Source of the DNA: Paraburkholderia edwinii
GTDB taxonomy: Bacteria; Pseudomonadota; Gammaproteobacteria; Burkholderiales; Burkholderiaceae
DNA: 64,000 nt
Assembly (NCBI RefSeq): GCF_019428685.1
Contig: NZ_CP080095.1
Coordinates: 1,922,001-1,986,000, forward strand
Direction: 5' to 3'
Each line of letters starts with the position of its first letter. Positions within the stretch are counted from its first letter, which is position 1. The position numbers and the translations under genes are program-made. The notes under the pieces are model-generated. The model was given only the letters and a program-made list of their open reading frames with translations. It ran no database searches and had not been told where the DNA came from. Positions 11,080 through 19,417 of this stretch are shown here, piece by piece.

Positions 11080-12482
11080 ACAGCGTGGTGAGCCGACCGG
11101 GCCGGCTTGCCGAAGTCGGGCAATGGATGCAGCGTCACGGCGCTGCGATCCGCGGCATCCAGTGGGTGGTTGTCGCGGTTTATGCGTTTCTGATTCTGGT
11201 GCCGGCCTTCACGCCGCTGCCCGACGACACCGCGCATCTGTGGAACAACCTCACGCTGGCCGCGCAATTCGTGTTCTGGGGCATCTGGTGGCCGTTCGTG
11301 CTGTTGTCGATGGTGATGCTCGGACGTGTCTGGTGCGGCGTGCTGTGTCCTGAAGGCGCGCTCGCCGAGTTTGCGAGCAAATTCGGCCGCGGCCGCGCGA
11401 TTCCGCGCTGGATGCGCTGGGGCGGCTGGCCCTTCGTCGCGTTCGGCATTACGACCATCTATGGCCAGATGGTAAGCGTCTATCAGTATCCGAAAGCCGT
11501 ACTGCTCGTGCTCGGCGGGTCGACGTTCGCGGCGATGATCATCGGCTTGCTGTACGGACGCGAGAAGCGCATCTGGTGCAAGTATCTGTGCCCCGTCAAC
11601 GGGGTGTTCGCGCTGCTGGCGCGGCTTGCGCCGTTTCACTACAAGGTCGACGAAGACGCGTGGCGCCGTTCGTACAAACAGGGCGAGCACGGCCATCGCG
11701 TGATTCCGATCAACTGCGCGCCGCTGGTGCCGCTGCGCAACATGAAGGGCGCTTCGTCGTGCCATATGTGCGGCCGCTGCGCCGGCCATCGCGATGCGAT
11801 CGCGCTCACGTGGCGCAAGCCGTCGACCGAAGTCGTCGACCTCGGCGACAAACAGGCGAACGCGTGGGACACCGCGCTGATCCTCTACGGCCTGCTCGGT
11901 ATCGCGATCGGCGCATTCCACTGGACCGTGTCGCCGTGGTTTATCGGCGTCAAGCAGTTCCTCGCGACGTGGCTGATCGATCGCGATATCACCTGGCCGC
12001 TCGACACCGATCACGTGCCGTGGTTCCTGTTCACGCATTATCCGGAGCAGAACGACGTTTTCTCGTGGCTCGACGGCACGATGGTGATCGGCTATATCCT
12101 CGTGACGGGGCTGGTGTACGGCACGGTGCTGCTTGCGCTGATGGCGGGTGCGTCGCGTGCGCTCGGCCGCTTCGACCGCACGCGGCTCCATCATCTCGCG
12201 CAGGCGCTGATTCCGATTGCGGGCACCGGCGTATTCCTCGGACTGTCGGCCACGACGTTGTCGCTGCTGCGCGCCGAGCATGTGCCGCTCTTCTGGGCGT
12301 CGGACGTGCGGCTCACCATTCTGGCCATTGCGAACCTGTGGAGCGCCTGGCTCGCGTGGCTCGTCACGCGCCGTTATAGCGCGCGGCTTTTCCAGCGCGG
12401 GTTCGCCATGCTATGGTTCATCGCTGCATTGGCGGTCGTCGATAGCGCGTGGTGGCTGATGTTCTGGGGCTGGGCGCGCTGA
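11076..12482 (+). CDS. ftrD: Membrane polyferredoxin / 4Fe-4S protein (FtrD)
   Basis: 468 residues, polytopic membrane protein with NapH/RdxA-type cysteine motifs: C87 and C91 (WCGVLCPEG), C168 and C172 (WCKYLCPVNG), and a cytoplasmic cluster C229-x2-C232-x2-C235 with C214 nearby. In FtrABCD systems this protein is thought to accept electrons released when ferrous iron is oxidised during transport. Overlaps ftrC by 4 bp. Five or more hydrophobic helices flank the cysteine motifs, and the C-terminal third is additional membrane sequence. Confidence 0.9.
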   Translation: MNSVVSRPGRLAEVGQWMQRHGAAIRGIQWVVVAVYAFLILVPAFTPLPDDTAHLWNNLTLAAQFVFWGIWWPFVLLSMVMLGRVWCGVLCPEGALAEFASKFGRGRAIPRWMRWGGWPFVAFGITTIYGQMVSVYQYPKAVLLVLGGSTFAAMIIGLLYGREKRIWCKYLCPVNGVFALLARLAPFHYKVDEDAWRRSYKQGEHGHRVIPINCAPLVPLRNMKGASSCHMCGRCAGHRDAIALTWRKPSTEVVDLGDKQANAWDTALILYGLLGIAIGAFHWTVSPWFIGVKQFLATWLIDRDITWPLDTDHVPWFLFTHYPEQNDVFSWLDGTMVIGYILVTGLVYGTVLLALMAGASRALGRFDRTRLHHLAQALIPIAGTGVFLGLSATTLSLLRAEHVPLFWASDVRLTILAIANLWSAWLAWLVTRRYSARLFQRGFAMLWFIAALAVVDSAWWLMFWGWAR

Positions 12483-12540
12483 CGGCGTGTCGAGTAGAAG
12501 TGCCCAGCAGGCCTTATCGAGGCCGGTACGGAGGCTGCCC

Positions 12541-12957
12541 GTGAGAAGCAAACTTGTTCTGACCGACGACGACGTCAGGAAAATGGCCGCCGCTGCCGAA
12601 GCGCACGCGGCCTCGAACCAGTGGCACGTGACCATCGCGATCTTCGACGAAGGCGGTCATCTGCTCTATCTGCATCGCGGCGACGGCGTCGCGGCCAGCA
12701 CCGTCGAAATGGCGATCGGCAAGGGCCGCACCGCGTTGCTCGGACGGCGCGAAACCAAAGTCTACGAAGACATCATCAAGCAGGGGCGTACCGCCTTCCT
12801 GAGCGCGCCGCTTGTCGCGATGGTAGAGGGCGGGGTACCGATCATCGCGAATGGCGAGGTGGTCGGCTCGATCGGCGTATCGGGCGTGAAGTCCGAGCAG
12901 GACGCATCGATTGCGCGGGCGGGCATCGCAGCGCTCGATGAAACGCAGAAGCCGTGA
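12541..12957 (+). CDS. GlcG/HbpS-like heme-binding domain protein (DUF336)
   Basis: 138 residues of the GlcG/HbpS (DUF336) fold: LTDDDVRKMAAAAEAHAA, then VTIAIFDEGGHLLYLHRGDG, and the conserved PLVAMVEGGVPIIANGEVVGSIGVSG. HbpS in Streptomyces binds heme and iron and senses redox stress; other members have unclear roles. Start chosen as GTG 12541 because GGAGG lies six bases upstream; an earlier GTG at 12487 lacks one. It follows ftrD by 58 bp on the same strand, so it is likely the fifth gene of the iron operon. No signal peptide is seen, which implies a cytoplasmic role. Confidence 0.85.
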   Translation: MRSKLVLTDDDVRKMAAAAEAHAASNQWHVTIAIFDEGGHLLYLHRGDGVAASTVEMAIGKGRTALLGRRETKVYEDIIKQGRTAFLSAPLVAMVEGGVPIIANGEVVGSIGVSGVKSEQDASIARAGIAALDETQKP

Positions 12958-12978
12958 CGCGTGACGGCTGAAAGTGCG

Positions 12979-13015
12979 AAAGCCGCGCGATGGCGTGAAC
13001 CATCCGCGCGGCTTT
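12979..13015. terminator. Terminator after the ftr operon
   Basis: Long stem: AAAGCCGCGCG (12979-12989) pairs with CGCGCGGCTTT (13005-13015), and an inner ATGG/CCAT pairing extends it with a single-base bulge. It lies 22 bp after the GlcG-like stop and may also serve hemP from the other side. Confidence 0.8.
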
Positions 13016-13300
13016 CGTCGTATCGATTGATCGCAGCGCGATGCATCGGCCCGTTGGCCGTATGACACGTTGCCATGCGTGAGAACCAAAAAAGCGGCCT
13101 GGCTGGCTTCGACGGCTGGCTTGGTGTCTGCACGAAGGGGTCTAGATCTCGCGTGCAAGCCGTCGTGGCTGGCTAAAGCCCAACACCTCTCGCAGAGGTG
13201 GTCCCCACAATACCCTGTAGTTACTGCAATTCATTACTGCAATTCATTACTGCACTTCGCTGCTGTACTTCACGACTGCAACTGCTCTTGCGCGCTGCCT

Positions 13301-13585
13301 TTACTTAGTCAGAATCAGTTTGCCCAGACGCGTCGAGCGCAACTGGTACGTTTCGCCGTTGTGCGTGATGCTGATGTGGCTGCGTCCCTGCAACAGCGTC
13401 TCGCTGCGCACCACCCGCTCGTTGCCGTTGCCGGACGATTCCGACGACGAAGGCGCGGCGTTACCCGTGCGTTCCGCGGTTGGCGTTGCCGCCGGTGCGC
13501 TGGTCTTGCTTGCACGGCTGGTCGTCAGCGCTTGCGCGGCCGGATGGCGCAGGCTCAAGGTGGAAGGGCGCGTCATGTTCGTCAT
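13301..13585 (-). CDS. hemP: Hemin uptake protein HemP
   Basis: 94 residues. The C-terminal 40 residues, ending SHISITHNGETYQLRSTRLGKLILTK, are the HemP/HmuP signature; the N-terminal half is a Ser/Thr/Ala-rich, probably disordered extension. HmuP in Bradyrhizobium and Burkholderia activates or assists expression of heme-uptake genes; the family is often first in a heme receptor operon, but here it is alone. A Fur-box-like site is about 41 bp upstream. The start could be either of two ATGs nine bases apart (13585 or 13576). Confidence 0.93.
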   Translation of the reverse strand: MTNMTRPSTLSLRHPAAQALTTSRASKTSAPAATPTAERTGNAAPSSSESSGNGNERVVRSETLLQGRSHISITHNGETYQLRSTRLGKLILTK

Positions 13586-13625
13586 TCGGTGCCATCGGTT
13601 TGTCGATTCGATGGAATGGATTCTA

Positions 13626-13644
13626 AATGATAACCATTCCTATT
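13626..13644 (-). promoter_or_regulatory. Fur-box-like site upstream of hemP
   Basis: On the minus strand the core reads AATGGTTATCATT (plus 13626-13638), a close relative of the ftr and bfd sites, set in a locally AT-rich stretch before hemP. The position is as expected for iron-dependent repression. Confidence 0.6.
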
Positions 13645-13748
13645 TACAAGGAATCGAAATTCATCGAAGTGCCGAACCGATAGGCAGACTCAAAAATGAT
13701 CGAAGCAGGCGAGTCCGCGCAACGCTTTGCGTCAGCGCGGTACGGAAG

Positions 13749-14243
13749 TCAGTGCAGTTGATCGGGCGCGTTGAGCCCCAGCACGTACTCGCGAATCAGG
13801 CGCACCGTATCGATGTCGGACTCGCGATACGCGGATTTGACGATTTCCTGCGTCTGACGCACGTCGTTGTCGGCCGGTTTCTCATCGGTGGTCGGCAAGG
13901 TGGTCTGGTACTGGAAGCGCAAGAAAAGCTGCACCGGGTCGGGCTGCTCGATCGTCATCGTGAGCGAGCCGCCGACGTGCGCCGACGTCGCCATGATGTC
14001 GTAGCGCACGCTTTCCTTCGGTTGCAGTGTGACGTGATCGCGCACGGTGGCATGGCCGTAGTGCAATTCGCGCTCGAGCGTGCTTTCGGTGCGCGACAGT
14101 ATCGTGCAGCTGTCGAGGCCCAGCACGAAGAGTTGCGGCTGTTCAGCGCGCAGCACGAGGCCTTCCCAAAGCTGATCGCGCGTCATGTCTTGCATGAGCG
14201 GGTTCAGCGGGTCGTTGATCTGGATCAGATGTTCGAAATTCAA
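13749..14243 (-). CDS. SRPBCC / DUF1857 family protein
   Basis: 164 residues starting at a TTG: MNFEHLIQINDPLNPLMQDMTRDQLWEGL is the typical opening of the DUF1857 (AtaL-like) group of START/SRPBCC fold proteins, small hydrophobic-ligand-binding domains of unknown role. A GAGGAA Shine-Dalgarno lies nine bases before the TTG; an alternative GTG nine codons upstream (14270) has none evident. It is followed, in the minus direction, by hemP 163 bp away. No catalytic residues can be assigned. The protein is highly acidic at the C terminus. Confidence 0.8.
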   Translation of the reverse strand: MNFEHLIQINDPLNPLMQDMTRDQLWEGLVLRAEQPQLFVLGLDSCTILSRTESTLERELHYGHATVRDHVTLQPKESVRYDIMATSAHVGGSLTMTIEQPDPVQLFLRFQYQTTLPTTDEKPADNDVRQTQEIVKSAYRESDIDTVRLIREYVLGLNAPDQLH

Positions 14244-14296
14244 AACGGCGGCTTCCTCGTTGTCGCACACGGCGCGTAGCGCGCATCAAACGACCA

Positions 14297-14695
14297 TCAA
14301 ACGACCGTCAAACCCGTGCGGATCGCAATCGGCCGCGTCAGGATCTTGTGCACCGGGCATGCATTGGCAATTTGCAGTAACCGTTCCCGCTGCTCATCGG
14401 ACAAATTGCCTTCAAGCGAAATCTGGCGGTCGATTGTCGATCCTTCGTCGCCGGTTTCAATCGACAGCGTGACGTGTACATCGTCGAGCGGCCAGCCTTT
14501 ACGTTGCGCATACATCTTCAGCGTGATCGACGTGCATGCGCCGAGGCTCGACAGCAGCAGGCTGACCGGCGTCGGTCCGCGGTCGCCGCCGCCTAGCGAT
14601 TCCGGTTCGTCGGCGAGCCACGTATGGGCGCCGTCGTCGAAAAGAACCTTGAAGTTCGTCGAGCCGATATGCGCGCTGACCTTGGGCTCTGCCAT
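14297..14695 (-). CDS. OsmC family protein (YhfA-like)
   Basis: 132 residues. GGGDRGPTPVSLLLSSLGACTSITLKMYA carries the first redox Cys of the OsmC/Ohr fold, and NACPVHKIL carries the second. OsmC-family proteins reduce organic hydroperoxides, but this GACTS/CPVHK subgroup (YhfA-like) is less well characterised. The ATG at 14693-14695 is preceded by AAAGGAG. Stand-alone or cotranscribed with the DUF1857 gene 53 bp downstream. A longer frame to 14830 was rejected because it lacks family-like sequence. Confidence 0.88.
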   Translation of the reverse strand: MAEPKVSAHIGSTNFKVLFDDGAHTWLADEPESLGGGDRGPTPVSLLLSSLGACTSITLKMYAQRKGWPLDDVHVTLSIETGDEGSTIDRQISLEGNLSDEQRERLLQIANACPVHKILTRPIAIRTGLTVV

Positions 14696-14902
14696 GTACG
14701 CTCCTTTAACGATAGATTGCGCGCGCGGTGTGAGGCCGCAAGGCCTTCCATGTGGCCATGTGACGCCGCGCGCAAGGCGAACCGCTATTGTGAACGAAAT
14801 CACAAAAAAGATCGTGTCGCCATGAGCCACGCAAGCGTGCTCGCCGATGCGCGCGGCAAGGCATCATGCGTCGATACGTCGACGCGTCAATACGTCAACG
14901 CA

Positions 14903-15775
14903 TCAATGCGCGATGCGTCCCATGCGTCCCGCCTGATAGTCGATCACGGCCTGGCGGATTTCGTCCTCGGTGTTCATCACGAACGGACCGTAGCGCACGA
15001 CCGGCTCGTTGAGCGGCACACCGCCGAAGAGCAGTACATCGAGCGGCTCATCGCCGGCCGCCAGCGTGATGCTGTCGCCATCGCTATTGAACACGACCAT
15101 TTTCCGCGCCTCGATTGACTGCCGGCCTTCACCATACAGGCCCGTACCCGACAGCCCATAAGCGAACACGCGATACTCGCGCGGCACCGGATGCACGAGC
15201 TGCGCGCCCGGCTGCAGCGTGAAATGCTGGTACAGAATCGGCGTACGCGTTTCGATCACTGCCTTTGCGCCGAGCGCTTCGCCTGCAATGACCTTTACGC
15301 GAACCTTGCCGTCCGCTGACGTCGCAACGGGAATCCGCGTCGACGGTATCTCCTGATAGTGCGGCGCGATCATCTTGTCGGGGCGCGGCAGGTTCACCCA
15401 GAGCTGCAACCCGTGCACGCGGCCGCCCGTTTCAACGAACGAAGGATCGGGCATCTCGCTGTGCACGACGCCGGCGCCGGCCGTCATCCATTGCACGTCG
15501 CCCGCATGCAGCGTGCCGGAATGTCCTGCCGAATCCTTGTGTCCGAATTGACCTTCGAGCACATACGTGACGGTTTCGAAACCGCGATGCGGATGATCGG
15601 GCGCGCCTTTCGCTTCGCCCGGCGCGTAGTCGATGGGTCCCATTTCGTCGAGCAGCAGAAACGGGTCGAAGTCCATCAGCATCCGGGTAGGGAACGGGCG
15701 GTGGACGATAAAACCGCCGCCTTCCGTCGTGCGAACGGCGGGATACGTGCGTTCGATCGTGCGGGTCGAGCTCAT
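14903..15775 (-). CDS. Pirin family protein (YhhW-like)
   Basis: 290 residues, bicupin. The N-terminal pirin metal site is visible: His61 and His63 in PDHPHRGFETV, and His105 with Glu107 in GAGVVHSE. The C-terminal pirin domain follows (QHFTLQPGAQLVHPV). Bacterial pirins include quercetin dioxygenase-like YhhW and regulators that touch pyruvate dehydrogenase. The ATG at 15773-15775 is preceded by GAGGTG; a TTG codon just upstream is in frame but less likely. It is divergent from a LysR-type regulator, a common arrangement in which the regulator controls the pirin gene. Confidence 0.92.
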   Translation of the reverse strand: MSSTRTIERTYPAVRTTEGGGFIVHRPFPTRMLMDFDPFLLLDEMGPIDYAPGEAKGAPDHPHRGFETVTYVLEGQFGHKDSAGHSGTLHAGDVQWMTAGAGVVHSEMPDPSFVETGGRVHGLQLWVNLPRPDKMIAPHYQEIPSTRIPVATSADGKVRVKVIAGEALGAKAVIETRTPILYQHFTLQPGAQLVHPVPREYRVFAYGLSGTGLYGEGRQSIEARKMVVFNSDGDSITLAAGDEPLDVLLFGGVPLNEPVVRYGPFVMNTEDEIRQAVIDYQAGRMGRIAH

Positions 15776-15897
15776 CAAGTCACCTCAGAAAAATGGGGAA
15801 TAGCGTCATTTTTGAAACGTAGGGATATTATATGGACCGCTTTTGGCGCTTACAGTGGGCGCACCGCAATGGATTGTTCTACTAGTGGAACGATGAG
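15776..15897. promoter_or_regulatory. Divergent pirin / lysR promoter region
   Basis: 122 bp shared by the pirin gene and the divergent lysR gene, notably AT-rich around 15800-15840. A LysR-type regulator binding its own divergent promoter is the usual arrangement; no single T-N11-A site stands out enough to assign. Confidence 0.45.
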
Positions 15898-16893
15898 ATG
15901 AAGATCGATTCGCATAACCTGAATGACCTGATGTATTTTTCGCAGGTCGTCGAGCACGGCGGATTTTCCGCTGCCGAGCGCGTGCTCGGCATCTCGAAGT
16001 CGCGGCTGTCGCGCCGCCTGACCGAACTCGAAGGCTCGCTCGGCGTGCGCCTCTTACAGCGCTCGACGCGCAAGCTTGCGCTGACCGAAGCGGGCCATCT
16101 GTTCTATCAGCACTGTCAGGCGATGCTCTCGGAGGCGCAGGCGGCCGTCAATGTCGTGCAGCAGCTGCGTTCGTCGCCGCGCGGCACGGTTCGCGTAAGC
16201 GTGCCCGTCACCGTGTCGCAGACCATCATGTCGCAGATTCTGCCCGAGTTCATGCATCGCTACCCGGAAGTGCACATCGTGATGCGTGTGACGAACCGCG
16301 TCGTCGATCTTTTCGAAGATTCGATCGACGTCGCGCTGCGTGTGCGCTCGGATCCGCCCGACAACGCGAACATCATCGTGCGGCCGCTGTGGCGCACGCA
16401 GCAGATGCTGGTCGGCGCGCCGAGCCTGTTGGACCAGAATGCGCCGCCGCTGCAGCCAGCGGATCTGAGCCGGTTCGAGACGCTCGATACGCCGACCAAC
16501 GATGGCCGTTACGTATTCAATCTGATTTCACCCGACGGCTCGCGGCATTTGCACGAGCACCAACCGCGCCTCGTCACCGCAGACCTCGCGACGATACGTG
16601 AAGCGGCAATGGCCGGCGTCGGCATCGCGGCCTTGCCGGAAATGTTGTATGGCGCCGCGTTGCGCTCGGGCCAGTTGTCGCCGGTCATGCCGGGCTGGAC
16701 GCTGCCGTCGCCGCAGCTTTATGCGGTGTTTCTGTCGCGGCAGGGGATGGTGCCCGCGGTGCGAACCTTCGTCGATTATCTCGTCGAAATGCTCGATCCC
16801 GATTCAGGCAAATACATCACAGGCGAATGCCCGACCCGCCTTTCCGCGGAGCGCGAGCAAGCCGAAGCGAATGCCCACGCGGAATCGCTATAG
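15898..16893 (+). CDS. LysR-type transcriptional regulator
   Basis: 331 residues. N-terminal winged helix-turn-helix: NDLMYFSQVVEHGGFSAAERVLGISKSRLSRRLTELEGSLGVRLLQRSTRKLALTEAG-like order (given in pieces: FSAAERVLGISKSRLS, LGVRLLQRSTRKL). A LysR substrate-binding domain follows from about residue 90 (GTVRVSVPVT). It is of the AaeR/DsdC-like length, with about 30 extra C-terminal residues (AEREQAEANAHAES) that look disordered. Divergent to pirin, so it likely regulates that gene and itself. Effector unknown. Confidence 0.9.
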   Translation: MKIDSHNLNDLMYFSQVVEHGGFSAAERVLGISKSRLSRRLTELEGSLGVRLLQRSTRKLALTEAGHLFYQHCQAMLSEAQAAVNVVQQLRSSPRGTVRVSVPVTVSQTIMSQILPEFMHRYPEVHIVMRVTNRVVDLFEDSIDVALRVRSDPPDNANIIVRPLWRTQQMLVGAPSLLDQNAPPLQPADLSRFETLDTPTNDGRYVFNLISPDGSRHLHEHQPRLVTADLATIREAAMAGVGIAALPEMLYGAALRSGQLSPVMPGWTLPSPQLYAVFLSRQGMVPAVRTFVDYLVEMLDPDSGKYITGECPTRLSAEREQAEANAHAESL

Positions 16894-17083
16894 GTAGTCC
16901 CAGGTATCGGAAGTGCGGCGTGCGGTTGCCAGCGGTCGCGACAGTTGCACTCGGTTGCTATATCGCACGCGCTTTGATTTAGGCATTCGAGTGCGCGCAT
17001 CGATGAGTACTTTCAATGGCTGTTTGCTTGAATGCGTGGGCCGCCGGGCCTATATTTGAATCCCGTTCGCAAGGGAGCTTCCT

Positions 17084-17197
17084 ATGCGAAAACTCATGGC
17101 CGCTATCATAGCGAGCCTGATAGGGCTGACCGCGCTGTCCGTGTCGACCACGGCTGTCGCATGCGGTGATGCTGGCTACTCTTCCGATGGCAAGTAA
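17084..17197 (+). CDS. Small secreted peptide, 37 aa
   Basis: ATG at 17084 to TAA at 17195-17197, with AAGGGAG seven bases upstream. The peptide has a lysine-containing start, a hydrophobic core (LMAAIIASLIGLTALS) and an AVAC junction followed by a short polar tail GDAGYSSDGK. This is a complete signal peptide with a mature part of about ten residues. The Cys right after AVA could be a weak lipobox or the first residue after signal peptidase I. Family not recognised. A strong terminator follows 35 bp later, supporting a real transcript. Confidence 0.55.
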   Translation: MRKLMAAIIASLIGLTALSVSTTAVACGDAGYSSDGK

Positions 17198-17231
17198 TCC
17201 CGCCGCCCGAAGGCGCCGAGTGCGCAAGGAA

Positions 17232-17263
17232 AAAAGGCCTTCATCCGACGATGAAGGCCTTTT
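17232..17263. terminator. Bidirectional terminator between the small peptide gene and exbD
   Basis: Perfect 14-bp stem AAAAGGCCTTCATC / GATGAAGGCCTTTT with a four-base loop. It can end both the plus-strand small gene and the minus-strand tonB-exbBD operon. Confidence 0.88.
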
Positions 17264-17302
17264 ACTTTGTCTGCTCGGTGCAGTGCTTGCAATGCCTGAT
17301 GC

Positions 17303-17725
17303 TCAGGGTTTCCCGGCCGGTTGCGTCACGAAGCCGATTTTCGTCAGACCGCCTGCCTGCGCGGCGGACATCACATCGGCCACCTTCTCGTAGGCAACCT
17401 TACGATCCGCATTCAGATGCAGTTCCGGCTGCGGCGTCTGCTGGGCCGCGGCGGCAATCTTCGCGCGCAGATCTTCATCGGAAATCTTCTTCTCGTCCCA
17501 CATCACGTTGCCGTCCGCGTCGATCGACACGGTGACCTGCGCCGGCTTCGTGTCTTCCTTCTGACTGCTCGCGTGCGGCAGATCGATCTTCACTGCATGG
17601 CGGATCACCGGAATCGTCACCATGAAGACGATCAGGAGAACCAACATGACGTCGACGAGCGGCGTCATGTTGATTTCGTTCATCAGGCCGTCGTCGTCAT
17701 CGCCGGCGAAAGGGCTCATTGCCAT
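17303..17725 (-). CDS. exbD: TonB-system energizer subunit ExbD
   Basis: 140 residues: cytoplasmic N terminus with GDDDDGLMNEINMTPLVDVMLVLLIVFMV, in which the membrane helix carries the functional Asp (PLVDVML), then a periplasmic ExbD/TolR domain. It forms the proton-driven motor with ExbB and TonB. It starts 16 bp after exbB, consistent with cotranscription, and is the last gene of the operon before the terminator. Length is typical for ExbD. Confidence 0.95.
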   Translation of the reverse strand: MAMSPFAGDDDDGLMNEINMTPLVDVMLVLLIVFMVTIPVIRHAVKIDLPHASSQKEDTKPAQVTVSIDADGNVMWDEKKISDEDLRAKIAAAAQQTPQPELHLNADRKVAYEKVADVMSAAQAGGLTKIGFVTQPAGKP

Positions 17726-17741
17726 CGAAGTGCCTCGTCAA

Positions 17742-18506
17742 TCAGTTCGCATTGGCGGCGTGGGCCGGACGGCGCTGCGTCGCGAGCCGCAGACCATCTG
17801 CGCTACGCTTGGACGACGACAGACGGGCGCCGGTCACGAAGAACGCATGCAGGCCGTGCGCGAAGCGATTGAGCTTCGTGACGATGCCCTTGTTTGCACG
17901 CGTCAGCGCGTTGTAGGCGAGCACGGCCGGAATCGCGACGAACAGACCCGCCGCGGTCATGATCAGCGCCTCGCCGACCGGGCCCGCCACCTGGTCGATC
18001 GACGACTGGCCGGTCGCGCCGATCGTCAGCAGCGCGTGATAAATGCCCCACACGGTACCGAACAGGCCGACGAACGGCGCGGTGCTGCCGATTGAAGCGA
18101 GAATCGCGAGACCGCTTTGCATGCGCGCGACGCAATCGTCCATCGTGTCTTTCAGGCAGCGCGTGATCCAGTCGGACACATCCATGCGGTCATGCAGATG
18201 CGGTTGCGTCTGGTGGTGATGGTCGGCGGCTTCCTGACCCGACAGCGCGAGCGCGAGGAACGGATTGTCTTGCGGCGTCGACTTGCCGCTGCCGAGCTTC
18301 TTGATGCCCTCGGCGAGATCGTCCGAATGCCAGAATGAGCGCTCGGCGTTTTTCGTGAGCCGGCTCAGGCGCATCACGCCGAGACTCTTGACGACGATCA
18401 CGGTCCACGACAGCACCGACATGATGAGGAGCGCGAGCGCGATGCCGCGCGTCACGAAATCCCCTTGTGCCCACACGTGGGCCATACCGTAGTTTTGCAT
18501 TGCCAT
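17742..18506 (-). CDS. exbB: TonB-system energizer subunit ExbB
   Basis: 254 residues, MotA/TolQ/ExbB domain. Three membrane segments: near the N terminus (IALALLIMSVLSWTVIVVK), and the pair around IGSTAPFVGLFGTVWGIYHAL and EALIMTAAGLFVAIPAVLAYN, the two most conserved family blocks. A His-rich loop (HHHQTQPHLHDR) lies in the cytoplasmic region at about residues 95-106, which is unusual and could bind metal, though this is inference. It works with ExbD and TonB. Confidence 0.95.
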   Translation of the reverse strand: MAMQNYGMAHVWAQGDFVTRGIALALLIMSVLSWTVIVVKSLGVMRLSRLTKNAERSFWHSDDLAEGIKKLGSGKSTPQDNPFLALALSGQEAADHHHQTQPHLHDRMDVSDWITRCLKDTMDDCVARMQSGLAILASIGSTAPFVGLFGTVWGIYHALLTIGATGQSSIDQVAGPVGEALIMTAAGLFVAIPAVLAYNALTRANKGIVTKLNRFAHGLHAFFVTGARLSSSKRSADGLRLATQRRPAHAANAN

Positions 18507-18621
18507 TCCTTCTTTTTGAAAACTGCGTCAGCGGTTCGACGGTCCAGGCGGATCGAGTCCTGCGCCTAGTGCTCTGGAGTGCCTTGGAGTGCGCTGGAAT
18601 GTCCCGGCTCAATCCGTGAGG

Positions 18622-19368
18622 TTAATCCTTGAGGCCGAACTCGAACGGTTGCGTGTACGTTGCGCGGATCGCCTGGCCGTTTTCCAGATACGGCTTGCAC
18701 GAGCTCGAGCGCATCGCCGACATCGCTGCATCGTCGAGCCGGTCGAAACCACTGCTCTTTTTCAGCTCGATGTTTTCGATCTTGCCCGTCAGGCCGACGA
18801 CGAAGCGCACGTATGCGGTGCCGCTTTCGCCACGGCGGCGCGACAACGCCGGATAGTCGGGTTCCGAGATGCTGCAATCGAGATGCGACACGCTTTTCGG
18901 TGCGGACAACGCAAGCGTCGGCTTCGCGGCCGCGGGCGGCGCTGCTGCTTCAGGCGGCGCAGCGGGGGCAGGCGGCGCGGGCGGCGCCGGCTCGGGCGAG
19001 GCGATCTCGTGCTGTGACGGCGCGGCCGCTTCGGGCAGCGTCGGCGTCGGCTTTTGCACCGGCGTCGGACGCGGCTGTACCTTCGGCTTTTCGCGATGCA
19101 CGGGCGGCGTGGGTTTCGGCGGCGGCGTCGGCGTCGACTGGATCGCCGCGGGGGCGGCTACCGGCGGGGCCGGTGGGCTCAGCAATTCGGCGGTGATCGA
19201 GCGCAACTCGACCGGTTTCGGCAGCGGCTTTTCGCGCATCGTCAACGCAATGACGATGAGGACGCAATGCGCGGCCAGAACGGCGACGATCGCCGCGACG
19301 AGACGCGGATTGAACCGGGCTGAACCGGCGGGCGGGAAGCCTGCTGTGATTGGGGAAGAAGCCTGCAT
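18622..19368 (-). CDS. tonB: Energy transducer TonB
   Basis: 248 residues: N-terminal membrane anchor (about 21-45, LVAAIVAVLAAHCVLIVIALT), a long Pro/Lys-rich spacer (from about 55 to 150, with TPTPPPKPTPP and PAPPAPPAPAAPP), and a C-terminal TonB domain (SEPDYPALSRRRGESGTAYVRF). It transmits the proton motive force to outer membrane receptors. The start at 19366-19368 was chosen because upstream residues to 19467 do not resemble TonB. A conserved operon order tonB-exbB-exbD follows. Confidence 0.95.
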   Translation of the reverse strand: MQASSPITAGFPPAGSARFNPRLVAAIVAVLAAHCVLIVIALTMREKPLPKPVELRSITAELLSPPAPPVAAPAAIQSTPTPPPKPTPPVHREKPKVQPRPTPVQKPTPTLPEAAAPSQHEIASPEPAPPAPPAPAAPPEAAAPPAAAKPTLALSAPKSVSHLDCSISEPDYPALSRRRGESGTAYVRFVVGLTGKIENIELKKSSGFDRLDDAAMSAMRSSSCKPYLENGQAIRATYTQPFEFGLKD

Positions 19369-19417
19369 GTTTAGCGTAGCGGCGCGCCGGCGATGCAGCA
19401 CGTCAGGCAAAGCGACG

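Noticed and set aside
13184..13200. Hairpin CACCTCT-CGC-AGAGGTG between the ftr operon and hemP
   Set aside because: Seven-bp stem with no T run; unlikely to be a terminator. Nearby ACTGCAATTCATT repeats are short and noted only here.
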